Source: Epiperipatus broadwayi (lineage: Eukaryota > Onychophora > Udeonychophora > Euonychophora > Peripatidae). From it: 64,000 nucleotides of DNA. Position 1 is the first letter of the stretch, and the number at the start of each line of letters is the position of its first letter. The translations under genes were made by a program, and so were the position numbers. The notes under the pieces were generated by a model. That model was not told the DNA's origin. It saw nothing but the letters and a program-made list of their open reading frames with translations, and did no database searches. Below, one piece after another: positions 39,681 through 54,600 of the stretch. The stretch lies in NCBI GenBank assembly GCA_028023455.1, contig JAQFVV010000158.1, positions 744,001 through 808,000 on the forward strand, in the 5' to 3' direction.

Positions 39681-42600
39681 GTAAGAGTAAAATAATTGGT
39701 AGAGCATTTACAGAATTATTCAAGCAGAAAAATTAAAATGAATTTAGAAAAAGAAAAAAAAGAACACAAACTTCTGTGTCTTAGGGATTATTAATTATGT
39801 GGAAGTAATAATATAGATTTTTTTTTACAAAATTTTAACTAGAGGGATTTGAACCTAGGATTTTCAGTCTATATTCATCCTCCACTCTATCTCAAGCAAC
39901 CAATACACATGACCACATACATGTGAAAAAGATAAATGATCCCCAATATACGTATTTATGCAAAACTAGCCTTCATCAGTTGAGTCAGATCATAATCTCC
40001 CACACATATATACAATCAGTGCTCAGCTTATATTAAGATAGTAATTCCTTAAACTTTAATGGACAGACTTCAATCTTCTCACCCTTCCAACAATTCAACC
40101 ATCCATTTCATTGAAAAATCAATGATGGAATGCTCAAAGCCCTTGGCGGGGATTCGATATTGTTGGAAGGGTGAGAAGGTTGAAACCTGTCCATTAAAAT
40201 TTAAGAAATTGCAATCTTAATATAAACTGGGCACTGATTGTATATATGTGTGGGAGATTATGATCTGACCCAACTGATGAAAACTGGTTGAATATAGATT
40301 GAAAATCCTAGGTTCAATTCTCTCTAGTTACTATGGTAAATTGAATAAATTAATAAAATTAAAATTTTTGATAACTCAAAGAAATTGTGTGTTAAATTAT
40401 AGTACTGAATTATGAATTTTATTAGTTCTTTAATATGTTAATATAATCAAGGTATTAGTTCGTTAAATTGAAATTTAACAATGTAGCAACTTTATATAAT
40501 ATTGACATCTAGTGCAAGTCATAGTAATCAATGGATATTAGAAGAATTAATGCATCAAAATCCTAGGTGGCAATATTGTAGTATGGAAAAAATTGCTACT
40601 GCGTTAACTGATTGTGTAAATGATGGTCATGTGATGCTACGGTAGTTTAAATTTAAAGTTTCATAACAGAAAAGGTTGTTTATTTCTTGATCATTGTACA
40701 TTTTGAAACATGCTTGTTTTGATGTCTTTTGGAGCTTTTTAATGAAACTATTATTTTTTGTATCTAGTTTTTTTTTTTTTTTTGTTAATCAGTAATATGT
40801 TTTGAGTATTTATTGATGATTATAAATTAAATTAATTATTAAGAAATAAAAAAAATATTGGATTCATTTAAAAAGAATAGTCTGATTTCAAAAGCTAAGC
40901 TCTAATATCTAAAAAAAGAGATCATATATGTATAATTTATTAAAGTAATCTATTAATAAAAGGAAAAAAAATGAAATAAATCAACAGGATTTACATTCTT
41001 TGTTAGATGAAATTAAATCCTCATAAATGATATCCTAAATCACAGATTGAACTCTGAAACTAACACATGTTCAATTATTACTTAAGAACAATTTATATAT
41101 AATAGTTCATTTTTCATTATTGATTAGTAAAAATAAACATTTTTGCATTCTTTGATAGTGTAGTATGGCTCATGTTAATAATAGGATAATGCTCTCATAT
41201 CATTTTATAACAAAAATAATTTAGAATCATCTCCATAATTCAAACTATTGCTATTGACTTTCAAATTTACAAATTCAAATAAATTCTTTTCTTACTTTTT
41301 AAGCTTTCAATCTTAGATCAACTGCTCAGAATGTTTTCTAACAAATATTTAAACTTAAAATTATTACTAACATTTGAAAATATTACTCTGGGAAAATAAT
41401 AAACAGTGTTACTGGTACAATCATTTATATTCTAATGTGAACAAAGGAAATCTTAAGTAATTTTATACTTTTGTTATTAATACATAGATTTTTAAATAAT
41501 TTTGACAATATACTTGTGAAATTTTAAGTGTAGTGTGTGCAGATTATATTGTATATGATTTGTTTTTATTGATTACAGTATTTATATATATATATATATA
41601 GATTGGCTGAATGTAAAACATTTCAAAATATTAATCAAAAAGTATAAATGACTGAATTTGCACTCTTTGGCTATAGTAATCCACTCTTGAACTTTATAAA
41701 TAAGATTATCAAACTTTTTCATATTTTATAATCATAAATACTAAACATTATTTCCAAGGATGTCTTTAACTATGTAAGGCATCCAATAAATAGAAAATTG
41801 TATATGTTGCACACCAAAATAGCATGTCAGCCTATAATAGATGTTTTAATTTCTACTGGTCCTTCTCAGAGTTTGCACCAATTTTTTGATTAACTATGTA
41901 ACCTTTTTTGAAATTATACAAAAGAGTCAAAAGTTAAGTTTTCTCTATACAATAGACTGGTATATTGGTTCTCTTACTTATTTTACTTGTGCATTAACAA
42001 CTAAAGATATCACAACTGAAAGAATAATTTAACAGATTCAGCTTAAATAGAAAAAAGAATTCTGAATTATTTGTAAGTAAGAGTTATCTTCAGTAATTTA
42101 GATATATATATTGAATTCTTATAACAAGTACACAATTTTAAAAATTTCTGAATCGTGTGGTTTACATATTATTGTGTTTTAACTATTTAGATCATCTTTT
42201 GTTATAATATTATTATATTTAAAAAAAAGATGATTTTTTAAAATTATTTTAATGTTTCAGAAATATATTGTTATGGTCAGCTTTATATATAGTTAAATAT
42301 ATTTGGGTATCAGCTGATAATACTTTCAGGAAATATACTGGCGTTTCAGGAAATATACAGGCGTATATGTTTTATTTACATATTTTAATAGGATTCAGAA
42401 ATATATTTGTTAAAATATGATGATGATGACCATTACATAACCCATTATTTGAAATATCTGGCAAAATCACATAGAACATGAGCTGAAATGGACATGGAAT
42501 TAATATGTGATCCAAGCAATATTATATATATAAAGAAGTTAAACACATTACTTAAACAAATAAAACAATAATTTATTTACAAAGTATTGTAACTGTCACA

Positions 42601-45600
42601 AAATTTATAATTTTCCTTTACCATAAACATGTGTGCATTACTGTCTGTATAATATAAGAACTCAGTAAATATTATTAGTAGTTGAAAAATTTCTTTGTAA
42701 TCTAACTGCCTTCATGGTTATAATTTAATTTAATAAATTTAATTATATAATAGTGATTTATTTAATAGTCATTTTTCAATTATCTTTTAGCTTGTAATTT
42801 ACCTGCACGCACTGGAAAACAAATTATACTAAAAATGATTGAATACACTTGCTATAAGAGTAAATCCCAGGCTTTTAATATATCCTGGATATAATTCTAT
42901 GCATGACCTTCTCTCACAAATATAATACATTTATCTCTATCTTTAGCTTCATAACTGTGTTACACACATATCTAATATGCAGTTATTATAATAAATATAC
43001 CTTTATAATGATAATTCTAGGGAATGGCCACTTTAGATCTGAGTTCTTTTTAATAATAATTTATTAATTAACTGCCCATGGTTGTTTTAAATCTGATCTC
43101 GAATTTAAAAAATGAAACTATGAATAAATTTATAATAGATATAGTATATTTTAACTATTTAAACTAGTGAGCTAAACAACTGCATTTATATAATAAATTC
43201 TGACATACATAAAATCTAATTTGCAGTAATTAAATGTGAGGGTTAATTCACATACAAATGAATTCAATCAAATTTAAAATAATATCTTTAGTTTAATTTA
43301 AAACTTCACTGATTATACTAACACTCATTATTTTTAATACTTGGACACTTCATGTTAAATATTTTTACACGCATGCACATTTTGTGTATTTAAAATAACT
43401 ATTGCTTATTACTGGCTATTTTCTCTAGCTTACATATTCACTGACAGTTCCAACATGAAAAGAAAACCTTTGTTTTTTGTGTACTTTAAAAGGAGATAAA
43501 ATTTTAACTAATCATGTAAATATAAAAGAAATAAAATTTTAACTAATCATGTAAATATAAAAGAAAAAACAAAGTGAATTTTATATTTTAACTGCTTTAA
43601 ACACAGCTAGAATATATATACACTAAACAGTAAACACTGACAAAACATTCACTTTCTTTTTAATCAATCATTTAAATAGTTTATCATACACATAGAATGT
43701 ATACTTAATGAAATGTAGTTAGCTATATTTAATATATTGTAAGAAGTCATTTTAAAATTATACTTAAAATGATTAATAATACTTTAGAATATTAGTCTAA
43801 TTGATAAATAGTTTTGTTTTGTTTTTTTCTATGCAGGCTAATATTTTTCTTTCTTTGGCATGCATTAATTTATTTATTTTATTATCATATTTCTTTTTTT
43901 TCCAAGTCACTGTATTGTTATCAGTTTTCTAAATAAGCAGGAATTATCCTCAGATATACAATTCTGTTTAAAGTACATTCTTGGAATTATTTGATGTTTA
44001 GGCATTTTTATTCTTTATGTAGATAGATTCTTTTAAAATAGTTTCATCAGGTTTATTAGTGGATCCAAAATAATGTTTGGCAGCAGACAATTTTTCCTCC
44101 TTTCTACTCAGTCATCTGTTCAATGAAGCTTGAATAAAGCAAGAATCTAGACTGATAATTTTAAGAAAACTCTGGCTATATATATCTTAATGATCTCTTT
44201 ATTTAATCTAGATGGTCTTATTTTACTATAATTACATGAATCTTCAAAATACCATAATTATTTAATTGACTGAATTTTTATCTTCTTTTTGTAATTTTAT
44301 ATTAAATTTTGATTTTTTTTTTAGGGTATGTAACTAATATTTTAGATGATGCTCGTATATATTCTAATCATGCAAAGAAAAAAAATTTGGACACTGATGA
44401 TATACGTCTTGCAGTCCAGTTTAGAATGGACAATTCTTTCACTAGTCCACCACCTCGAGATGTAAGTTTACTGTTTATTATTACTTCATTATTTGTACTT
44501 TCACATATATATTTTTTTATTTAATTTTTTTCAGCTTTTAGTTGAAATTGCTCGTCAAAAGAATACTACACCTTTGCCTTTAATCAAACCTCACTGTGGA
44601 ACCAGGCTTCCGCCAGATAGATATTGTTTATCAGCCTCTAATTATAGACTGAAATCTACTAAAAAGGTAACTTTTAATTTGCATTTTCTGTATGTAATAG
44701 TTTTTTTTTTAAATTATACTAAGCATAGGAAATTTGCATTACATATGAAATAATGCTTAATTTTTTCTCTGCTGAAAGTAATTATTAATTACATTTTTGT
44801 AAATTATTATATAAAAAAATGTATTTTTATTCAGAAATTTTTCAAGTAATGTCTACGATAATATTATTTGAAATTTTTGACTCGTTGAATTTCCCCATAG
44901 GAAATTCTTAATTTTTTTATAATTATCTTATCTCTTTCCAATCTGAGAACTTTTTTTTCTTAGCAACGTTTTTAACTTTGTTTTTTCAATTTTTTTTTTT
45001 TTGATCTCAGAAATTTTTTAATTATTTTTGGATTATAAGCCATTGTACTTCTAAATAACATGAGTCTAATACTATCATAAAACTTTTCAATATTTTTTTA
45101 TTATTGTATGCATGCCATAGTAATTCTCATAACTTTTGCGTAATATCTAAACCATTCAGCTTAGAAACTGAAATATTTTGAATGCATTTCTTGTTTAGTA
45201 AGTTATCATATTTTAAAGTATTTTGTATTTTAGCAGAAAATATATAGACCAAAAATTTCTTAATGATTTCAACATTTTTAAATGGAATTATATCTGTTTT
45301 TATATTTAAAATTAACTGATTTGTAAAGCTACTATTATGTCATATTTGTTAATTCACACATTTTGTATACATTTATCATTTTTCCTTTTTTAAATATAAT
45401 TTTACTTATTAAATATATCATTTTTATGCATATAATTATCGGCTGTTTACTTTCAACTTTATAACTTAATTTTTTTAATTCATCCCTTTACACCTTTATT
45501 AATTCTATTAATTTTTACATTCTAATTATTCTTATAAAATCAGAAATATATATATATTAAATTAAATATTTTCATGTATTAATTAAGATGTAAAGAAGCA

Positions 45601-48600
45601 AATAAGTGAGGGAATTTTAATGTCATGAATAAGGACATGTATTCAGAAATAATATTGCTAAATAATCACCAATCAAAATTGACACTTCCAAGCTGAAACA
45701 ATTAGTCTAGTAACCAATAGTAGCTTTTTGTACAAGTTTAGTTAGAAATATCTTTTTTTTCCTATATAAATTTAAACAAAAAACTATTGTTGGTTATTAG
45801 AGCAAGTAGTTTAGCTTGAGACTGTCAATTTTAATTGATAATTACCTAAAAATATCATTGTTAGATACATTTCTCTAGTTATCACATGAAAATTTACCTT
45901 ATTTTTTTGTTTACTATATATACACAGTTATATAATTTAAAATTAAATATTGATAATCTCTAAAAATTATTCGGCTCTTTCATAGCTATGAATCTTATTT
46001 TAAAGTGTTAGATTTCTACTTAAGAACATAAAGCAAAAAATTGCATTATATGCCTTCTGTTTTACACAGTGCTTTAAAGAAGTAGCAGCAGGAGGCACTC
46101 ACAAATGGCCATTCCAATTTAAAAAAAAAAAGATAGACAAGTAATAATAATATACTAGAGATGGGTTTTGTGATGTCTAAACAAACCAATCACAAGTATA
46201 TCTACATATAAAGAATGCTAGTTCATTATTATATTTATTTGATATTTTGCTATGCTGTTTTTTTAATTTATTTATAGAAAATTTCTCTTTCTAAAAGACT
46301 TCAACATCTTGTCTCATTGTAGCTCTCCATTATATTCTATCCTTAGACATGTTTTTGAAATGAAAGCAATCAATAATCCTCTTTAGAGATCTCTTAGATA
46401 ATCTTTATAATGTGAACAGGGTCTATCTCTTCCATGAAAATCATATTTGAGTTTACCATGAAATATTATATTTTAGAATAATGTAATTTCCATATTACTA
46501 TTTATTTGTTTCACATATTTAAAACAAAGAAGATGTGGCTTTAAATAGTAGCTTCTATAAGAAATCCAAGTTTCATTTCCATACAATAATTTGTTTAAAT
46601 AACAACGTTATATTAAACTAATTTAGTTTCAGTAGTTATATCACTGTCATCAGATTTTTTAATTGTTAATTTGTTAAAGTCAACACATTAAAGTCTGTGT
46701 TGTATTTTAACATATAAGATCACTTTTTTATTTGAAAAGTGACTAAAATGTTTAAATTGACTTATCTTCTCAAATTGATAACTTTCCAAACTAAAAGTTG
46801 ATGTAAATCTTTCTATTATTACAGGCTGGTAAATTGATTTTTTATTTAATATTAAGTACTTTCTGTATATCATCTTTTGAATTGGAAGAAACAGCACAGA
46901 ATGCTGTAAATCCTGAAACCAAGAAGATGAAGTTCTTGTTTTTGCTTTTAATCAATAAAAGTTAAAATTTCCACTTTCAAATTTGCTACACTTTTTCATG
47001 AAGTCACTTGTAAACAGTTCCAGAGACTATAGTTGTAAAAATAGAAAAAAAGTTGGAGTTACTACATTACTTTTAACACTTAAACACCAGTTTTCATTTC
47101 ATGTTTCAAATTTTTCACTTGTAGTAATAATATTTTCTCTCATTCTGTCTTATTGAAGCTGGTGGGACAGCAACAAGTTTTAAACACTTTCACAGACCTG
47201 TTTGATTAATTGAATCAAATGCCTTGACCAAATCAATAAAAGCAATACTATAAATCACTCCTTTGTTCCTGACCTATTTTCCAGACAACAAAAACTACAT
47301 TCATAATTCTTATTGATTCTTTAAAATCCCACTGCATCTGATAAATATTCTGTCAGTGGAAGCAGCCTATTCACTAAAATCCTTAAAAGTATTTTTGATA
47401 TTCCCTGATAATTACTGTTGTCTTGACTATCCCCTTTATTTTTGTAAAAATTGGAATAACAAAAGCATCTTTAAGATCAGACTAACACAAGTTTATAATT
47501 TTATATTTTAATAGTTTTGAAGCTGATTTATTACTACCATACATTTAAATTTTCTCCAAGTATTTCATCAATAGCTGCAGCTTTGAAACTTCAGTAAGCT
47601 GAATATCTTTGTCCAAATCTAAATAACTAGATAGTGTGGCTATATCATTAAAAATTGTCATCCCTATTCTTATATTATTATTTAAAAGATGATCAAAATG
47701 CTACTTTCATCTATTTGACATATTATCATCATAAAATGTAGAGCCATTGATGAACTTAATAAAATTGTGACATCATTTTTCATGCTTCAAAAAAAGATCT
47801 AAACTGATCATGATTAGCAAATGTCTAGCCTTTTTTGCAACTTTTAATCCATCAATCACTTTACAGCCTTTTTATTAATTGTCAAATTTAAATCTCTATG
47901 TTGGTTCTGTAAAGCAGAAAATGCTATGCTACCTTTTAATTATGTTACTTATTATAGGATTATTGATAATGAATTGACCATAATTTTTCTTTTAATGAAT
48001 CCAAGAATAAGAACTTTTTTTCTTTTCTGACTTGTAATTGTAACATAGGTTATTAAATATTATTGTTTGGGCATGGATTCATCCAAGTTTATTGCAATTT
48101 GTCTGCCTAAACAAAGTATTTATGATAATTAATTTATGTGTTGCACATATCTGTCTATTCTACTTCAATGCTGCTATCTATTGTAATTTGAATAATCAAT
48201 AGATATTCTATAGTAGGGGTGGCCAAACTTTTAGATGTTGGGGGTGACTTTTTTGGTGAAAGTGTACCTGAGGGTGACTACATTTTTTTCAGGGCTTCAA
48301 ACTGGAAACCAGAAAAAAAAACTATTTTTGCCGGAACAGAAAAAAATGATTTAAAGTCCTGGTTTTTTTAGAATGTACTTATGAATTGGTGTTTTTTTAT
48401 TTTTTATAAGGGCTTTTTAGGTACTCACAAATATTGGTGACATTTTTAGAAGATACTTATGAACTGATGATTTTTTTTTCTATAAGATATGAACTGTCGA
48501 AGACATTTTACTATGACTACTATTAAATTACCTCAGCTCCCTCTAGTATTACAATTTGTCCATGTCGCTTTATAAAATATTTATTAAATTACAATTATTA

Positions 48601-51600
48601 AATTACCTATAAATAATTATTTTCTAGAGCTGGTCCTGAATTTTAAAAAAAATTCAAGAAAATATAGAGAAAAAAAAAAGAAAATTATTGTTTTAGAATT
48701 GTATTAAAATAAATTAGATGCAAATTTTACAAAAAAAAAAAATTACAAAGTAAAAAAATAATAATAATAATTTTTTATTTTAATGACACTTGGCATTGCA
48801 TAGTTTCAGCAAGTTTGTCAAAATTTGTCTCATATGAACTTAAACTAATTCTTAAACACAATTCCAAATGTAGATCCAATAATTGTGACCTATGTTTAGT
48901 TTTTATCGCATTCATGCAGGAAAATGCTGATTTGCACAAATATGTTGAACCAAAAAATGCATTGAAATATGCAGCAACTCTCCAAATATTTGGATATTTA
49001 TCCCTGCTTATTAATGTCCAGAAGCTCTCATTTGAAGCCATTGATTTTAAATGTATATCACATTTAATATTTACTATTTCTTCTTCAAGGTCCACTGAAT
49101 CTGTATGTACAAATTCATTTAATTTCATAGCGATATCTTCGATATTGATGTTAACATTAAATGGATAAGACAAAAAACTAGCGATATCTTCAAGTTTGTC
49201 AAATTCCACAAATCTTCCTTCAAATTCCTTTATGAGGAATATTATATTTTCAACATATTTGTTGTAGATTAGATTCTTTCTATCTTTAGACTCATCAGCC
49301 ATATTTTTGAAATGTTTTAATTCATGATGCTTCAGTTGCATTACAAGCATACTTAATTTTTCCTTGAATGACTTCAAAGTGCTTATCATAACTATTATTG
49401 TTTTATCTTTTCCTTGTAGTTCTACATTTAAGTTATTTAGTTTTTCTGTAATATCACAGAAAAAGGCGAGGTCAAGAAGCCATTCTTTGTCATTCAGTTC
49501 TGAATATGAATCACCTTTAGTTTCCAAAAATGATCTTATTTGTGGTAGAAGTTCTCTGAATCTGATTAAAAATTTTGCTCAACTTAACCACTGTATGTCA
49601 GTATGTAATAACAATTCACTGTGTTCATTCTCACATTCCTTTAGCAAATCTCGGAATTGATGATGTAACAAGCTTTTTGATCTTATTTTATTAACAATTT
49701 TGAAGGCAGCACTCATAACATGATTAAATTTCAATATTTTTGAACACAAGGCATGCTGATGTATAATACAATGATAGTCCATAAAACTAGGTATATCATT
49801 ATCATTTTTACACAAAGTAACAAAATCAATTTTGCTGCCAATCATTGCAGGAGTTCTATTGGTAGTTATTGATACTAATTTGTGATTTGGAAAATTCATT
49901 TATACAATGTAATTCTTGAATCAATCATAGATATCTTGACTTCTTTCTTGAATTGGAATAATTGTTAATAATTCTTCTGTGGCTGACATATCATCAAAAA
50001 CCTTGCAAATAAAAATACATAATTGTACAGTACCTGTATAATCAGTAGATTCGTCAAACTGTAGTGATAAAAAGTTACAATTGTTAATGTTTTTATGTAA
50101 AATCTCTTCAAGATTTCGACTAGTTTCTTCTTTCCTATGCATGATTGTGTTTTATGATAATGACATATTGTTGATAGAAGTCATTATTTCAGATTTATTC
50201 TTAAAATTTTCAAATAATACTTCGCTAGTTTTGTTGAATGCTTCTTTCCATAGTTGTCCATCTTGAAAGGGCTTATTGTATTTAATTAGAGTTTCAGCAA
50301 CTTTGAATGATGCAATCATAGCAGTTTTTGAGTTTGTATTATACTTGACAAAAAAATTTTGTTGCATAGTGAATTGTGTCTTTAGTTGTTGTGCTTTAGC
50401 TTTTCTTAATGCAGTGCCTCATGGATAATCATCTTCATAATTTTTATGAACAGTGCAAAAATGTCTTTCAACATTGGCTTTCTTCAGTAAAGCCACATGC
50501 ATACTGCAAATAATACATATACATTTGTTTTTCATCATAATAAAAAAATAATCTTCCCATTCTTTATGATAGTGATAAGTTTTTATTTTTTTTTCACACT
50601 TGTACTTGGTTTATTCATTGTAATCCTGTTGTGTATTCACTTGCCAACAAATAACAAAAAAATAATAATAACAAAGTCTAAAGAAAATTATCACTAGTAA
50701 AGATGGAAAAATATTTAACTTTTAAACACATAAAACACAGATCTCCTAAAAGTTTGACATTTTCAAATGTGATCAATAAGTCTTTGATTCTAATTACTAT
50801 TTTCCATAAATACTAATATTCACCACTGATAATAGACCAACATCAGTCATCACTATTCTTAGGCCTGAGTTAAAATAATTACAAGTTATTTATACTCACA
50901 GTCTTTCTCTGCACAATCCTACTGGAGCCCATCAGGCTTACACAAATGAAAAGATCTGTGATCTGTTTTTGCCCTATCTGGCTATTGGTACCTACAGAGG
51001 CATAGTCTCTGGGAACAATTCCCTCATGGTAGAAAATCGCTATAACTTTCCAGACAGCTTTCACTCTGGATCCTTTTTCAAAAGTCCAATATACATGATA
51101 GCAGGCAGCACCATTCACAAAGAGTAAAAAAGCACACCGCTCTTTTCTGCACACACTATTTATATCTATCACTGTTTCATATCCGGTATTAATATTCTAA
51201 TTGATGATCACTATCTTTCTTTGGGCTATTCCATGATAGAATTAAGCTTTTTACCAAAATTATCCATTAAGCTTTAATTGCATATGTGCACATTCCTTTC
51301 ACTGCAATTAGTCTTTCCAATATTAATTGTACTAACAATTCTTCTTTACTCTTTTGTTTAATTAGTTTTAAAAATAGCTTTCTGCTCTAATTAAACAATG
51401 CTATCTTTTTTCTACAATTAATCTAACAGACATTTACTGAATTATCATTCCCATTTTATTTTATCCTTCAGCAGCCTTTTTTTTTTGCTCTTTACTTAAA
51501 ATTCCTTTCTATATTTAACTTTCTTTCTGTTCTCTTTTTTCTGGAGTAATTAAACATGGCTTTATAACTTATACAAAATTAAAGTTAATACAATTTTTTT

Positions 51601-54600
51601 TCCCAAAATATATCAAATCCTGAATTTATTTTTTAATTTTTTCTAAAAAAAAAATTTTTTGTATAAAAAAAAAAAAAAAAAAAAAAAAAAACCCCCCCCC
51701 CTCCTAGCATGGCATCAAAAATTTGCTAGAGAGAAAAAAATATACATAATAACAATAAAAATATTTTACAGAAGTCCTCTATTTCTGTGCCTTGGAAAAT
51801 CCCCACATTTTCTCTGCTAACAATCTTTACAATAAATAGATATAAAGTTTGTGTCTTGCTTTGACACCTATTTTCTTTCATAGATAGGAAAAAGTCCTGT
51901 TTTTTTTTAATCTCCTTGGGGATTATTTGCTAGCTAGATGAAGTGTTTTAAAAAGTTCACAACTTCTTTGTTTTAAAATCAGTTCATTAAAATTCTTGTT
52001 TTTCATTTCTCCTCAGGAAAACAGCAATTAAATATTTCTAAGAATTTTAGCTCTAGCATTACACAAAAATAATTTAATTCTTTTCAGCTTCTTCCAACCT
52101 GGGTTTATTTTTGAGATCAACAATAACAGGTGTTATTTTAAATTTAACTATTTTTAAATGAAAATAATTTTGAATTTTTACTTTTTTTATTTTTTATTAT
52201 TTTTTATATTCAAATTAGCTCTGAATTTATCCCTATAATTTGTCAATATTCATGTCAGCTTCCCGGTTGTCTTCCAGAGACTTTGTGGTCGACATCTTGG
52301 CCACCCCTGCTCTAATAATACTGCTTATTAAATCCATATCTAATGCTATCTTATCCATATTTCCAGATTAGTTTTTTATAATCATTGAATATGGACTTAA
52401 TAAGCTCTAGCCTGTGTATTTCTGATTTCTCAAACTTACGATGGATTGCAGATTTGTAATAGAATAAATAAAGTTTGCTTCTGATATAAGATCATAATTT
52501 CACTTTGTCAATGTTAGGGTGTTTTGGTTTTTTTATGGGGGGGGGGGGTCACTGAGTAGTTGATTTTTTTGGGGGTGGGGGAGTTTGGTTGTTTTTTTTT
52601 TTGTGGTTGTGGTTTTAGGGGGGGTCTCATCCCTATCTAGTAAATGGTCCGGTACATCTGCATATAAATTTGCATAAAATTCTCTCAGATTTCAGTTATT
52701 ATCAAAAATCTCCCCCCCCCCGGCCAATATTCGTAAAAAAAACTTAAACTATTAATCAATTTTATTTTTTCAGTATTATTGCATGATATTTTTTTAATAT
52801 TTTAAACATATTTAGTAACAAAATTAATATTTTAAATGCAATTTATTCACTCTACTTTGAACACTTTTTATTGTGTATATATAAACAATCTTATGTTTTG
52901 ACTGTCCTGCAGTCTTCTTCAGAGCTATGATATAATGAACAAAATAAAATATATAACTATATAAATAATACCATAAAAACATAAACAATAAAAAAATATA
53001 AAATATAACAAAACATAATAAAACTGAAATAAATATAATCAAACCAAAATAAAATAATCCAGGTAATATAAAATAAAATATACAATATTAAATAAATTAT
53101 ACATGTGTATTCCTGACTGTGTATATACATATTTCATGAACAACTATTAATTTAAATATAGTATTCATTTTTATTATTTTTAATAATCTTCTCATTACTT
53201 CTATTTCTTATAAATTTAAACTTTAATTTTATTATCTCCACATTAATAAAATACTTATTATTTTATTTTCATATAATTCTCAGTTCAACCTTAATTCATT
53301 TATTAAGAATATTTTTTTTAATTTTCAAATCATATAATATCTATTATTTTTTTATTTATTCTTTTGTTATTAATAATATTTTATATTTATCTTTTTTTAA
53401 CATCTAAAAACTATAAATATTATAATCTTTTTACTTACCTACTTTTACTTTAATTTTTTTTAACTAACTTATCTATAAATCACTACAACTTTTTTATTTA
53501 TTTATATATTTTAACTTTTATTACTATTACTATATAATTCTCTCTTATAAATTTATATTATAGTATTTTATATGTAAATATTATGCTAAGTTTTTATTTC
53601 ATTAATATGTAATATCTATAAATATATTCATGTTTATATTTCTATGTAAACATTTTAAAACAAATTCATAATTTATTTGTAAGTAATTTTCTCTATATAT
53701 TTTCCTCTATATATCTTTTTTAAGAACTATATTTATACTAAAGTCATCCTAATCCCAGACTCTATTAAATTTTGATTTTATCTTTTTTATTAGTATTGCT
53801 TTTTTTATTTTCCTTTCTTAAATTTTGTCTGTATGTAACATTTTTATTGAACTTTCTGTAAATTTGTGTTCTGTGTCCTTCATATGTATATATATCGGTG
53901 ACTTATTATCTGACATACATTATTTTCATCTTGTTTTTATAGAATTTTAGTTTCTCCCACATATTTGTTATCAATCCCACTATCTAAATACTGTTTTCAT
54001 TTTAACATATATATACTTCATTATTTCTTGATTATATCCTATGTATTTGTTATCCATTAAATTTATTAGGTTTTCTCTTTTTTTATTAACTATTTTTGTA
54101 TTAATTATCCTTTTGCATTTTTTATTAATCTTCTTTATAATTTTATTAAACTCATTCACTATAATATTATTATTTGTTTTTATTCCTATAAATCTATTTC
54201 CACTTTTTTTCTTTCCTTCATTCTTTTCAGTTTTATTTATGCTATACACTATTTTTTCAATACTTTTTTTAATTATATATACAGAGAAATTACTCTTTTT
54301 TAATTCCTTGCTTATTAAATCTTTTTGTTTAATATAGTCTTCTGTTTCTGAACAAAAAAAGACCATATTAAAAAAAGAAGACTATATTAAACAAAAAGAT
54401 TTAATTATCAAAAAGTTAAAAAAGAATAATTTCCCTGTACATATAATTAAAAGAAGTATTGAAATAATAGAGTATAGGATAAAAACTGAAAAGAATGAAG
54501 GAAAAAGAAAAGTAGAAATAGATATATAGGAATAAAAACAAATAATAATATTATAGTGAATAAGTTTAATAAAATTATAAAGAAGATTAATAAAAAATGC

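Larger units (their letters stand above)
48214..52309 (-). mobile_element. hAT transposon (Charlie/ZBED5-like), 4.1 kb, nearly full length
   Basis: The termini are inverted copies of (C/T)AGGGGTGGCCAA (48214-48226 and 52297-52309), typical of Charlie-group hAT elements. The flanks TTCTATAG and CTCTAATA only partly agree, but both carry the TCTA core of the hAT target consensus, so the duplication has decayed. It contains a transposase pseudogene on the minus strand (48775-50568) and a less AT-rich stretch at 50879-51180 that may be its 5' untranslated or leader exon (a donor-like ACT-GTGAGT lies at 50899). Confidence 0.87.

Noticed and set aside
48815-49168. Plus-strand 117-codon open frame
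   Set aside because: Antisense of the hAT transposase pseudogene.
50879-51172. Minus-strand 97-codon frame as a separate gene
   Set aside because: It lies inside the hAT element upstream of the transposase and has no recognised domain; more likely leader or untranslated sequence of the element.
52895-52930. Full hammerhead ribozyme at the Penelope-like 3' ends
   Set aside because: CTGAAGA, a stem II and AAA are there, but an extra A stands before stem II, G12 is A in most copies, and no stem I or stem III partner is found. Kept only as a hairpin observation.
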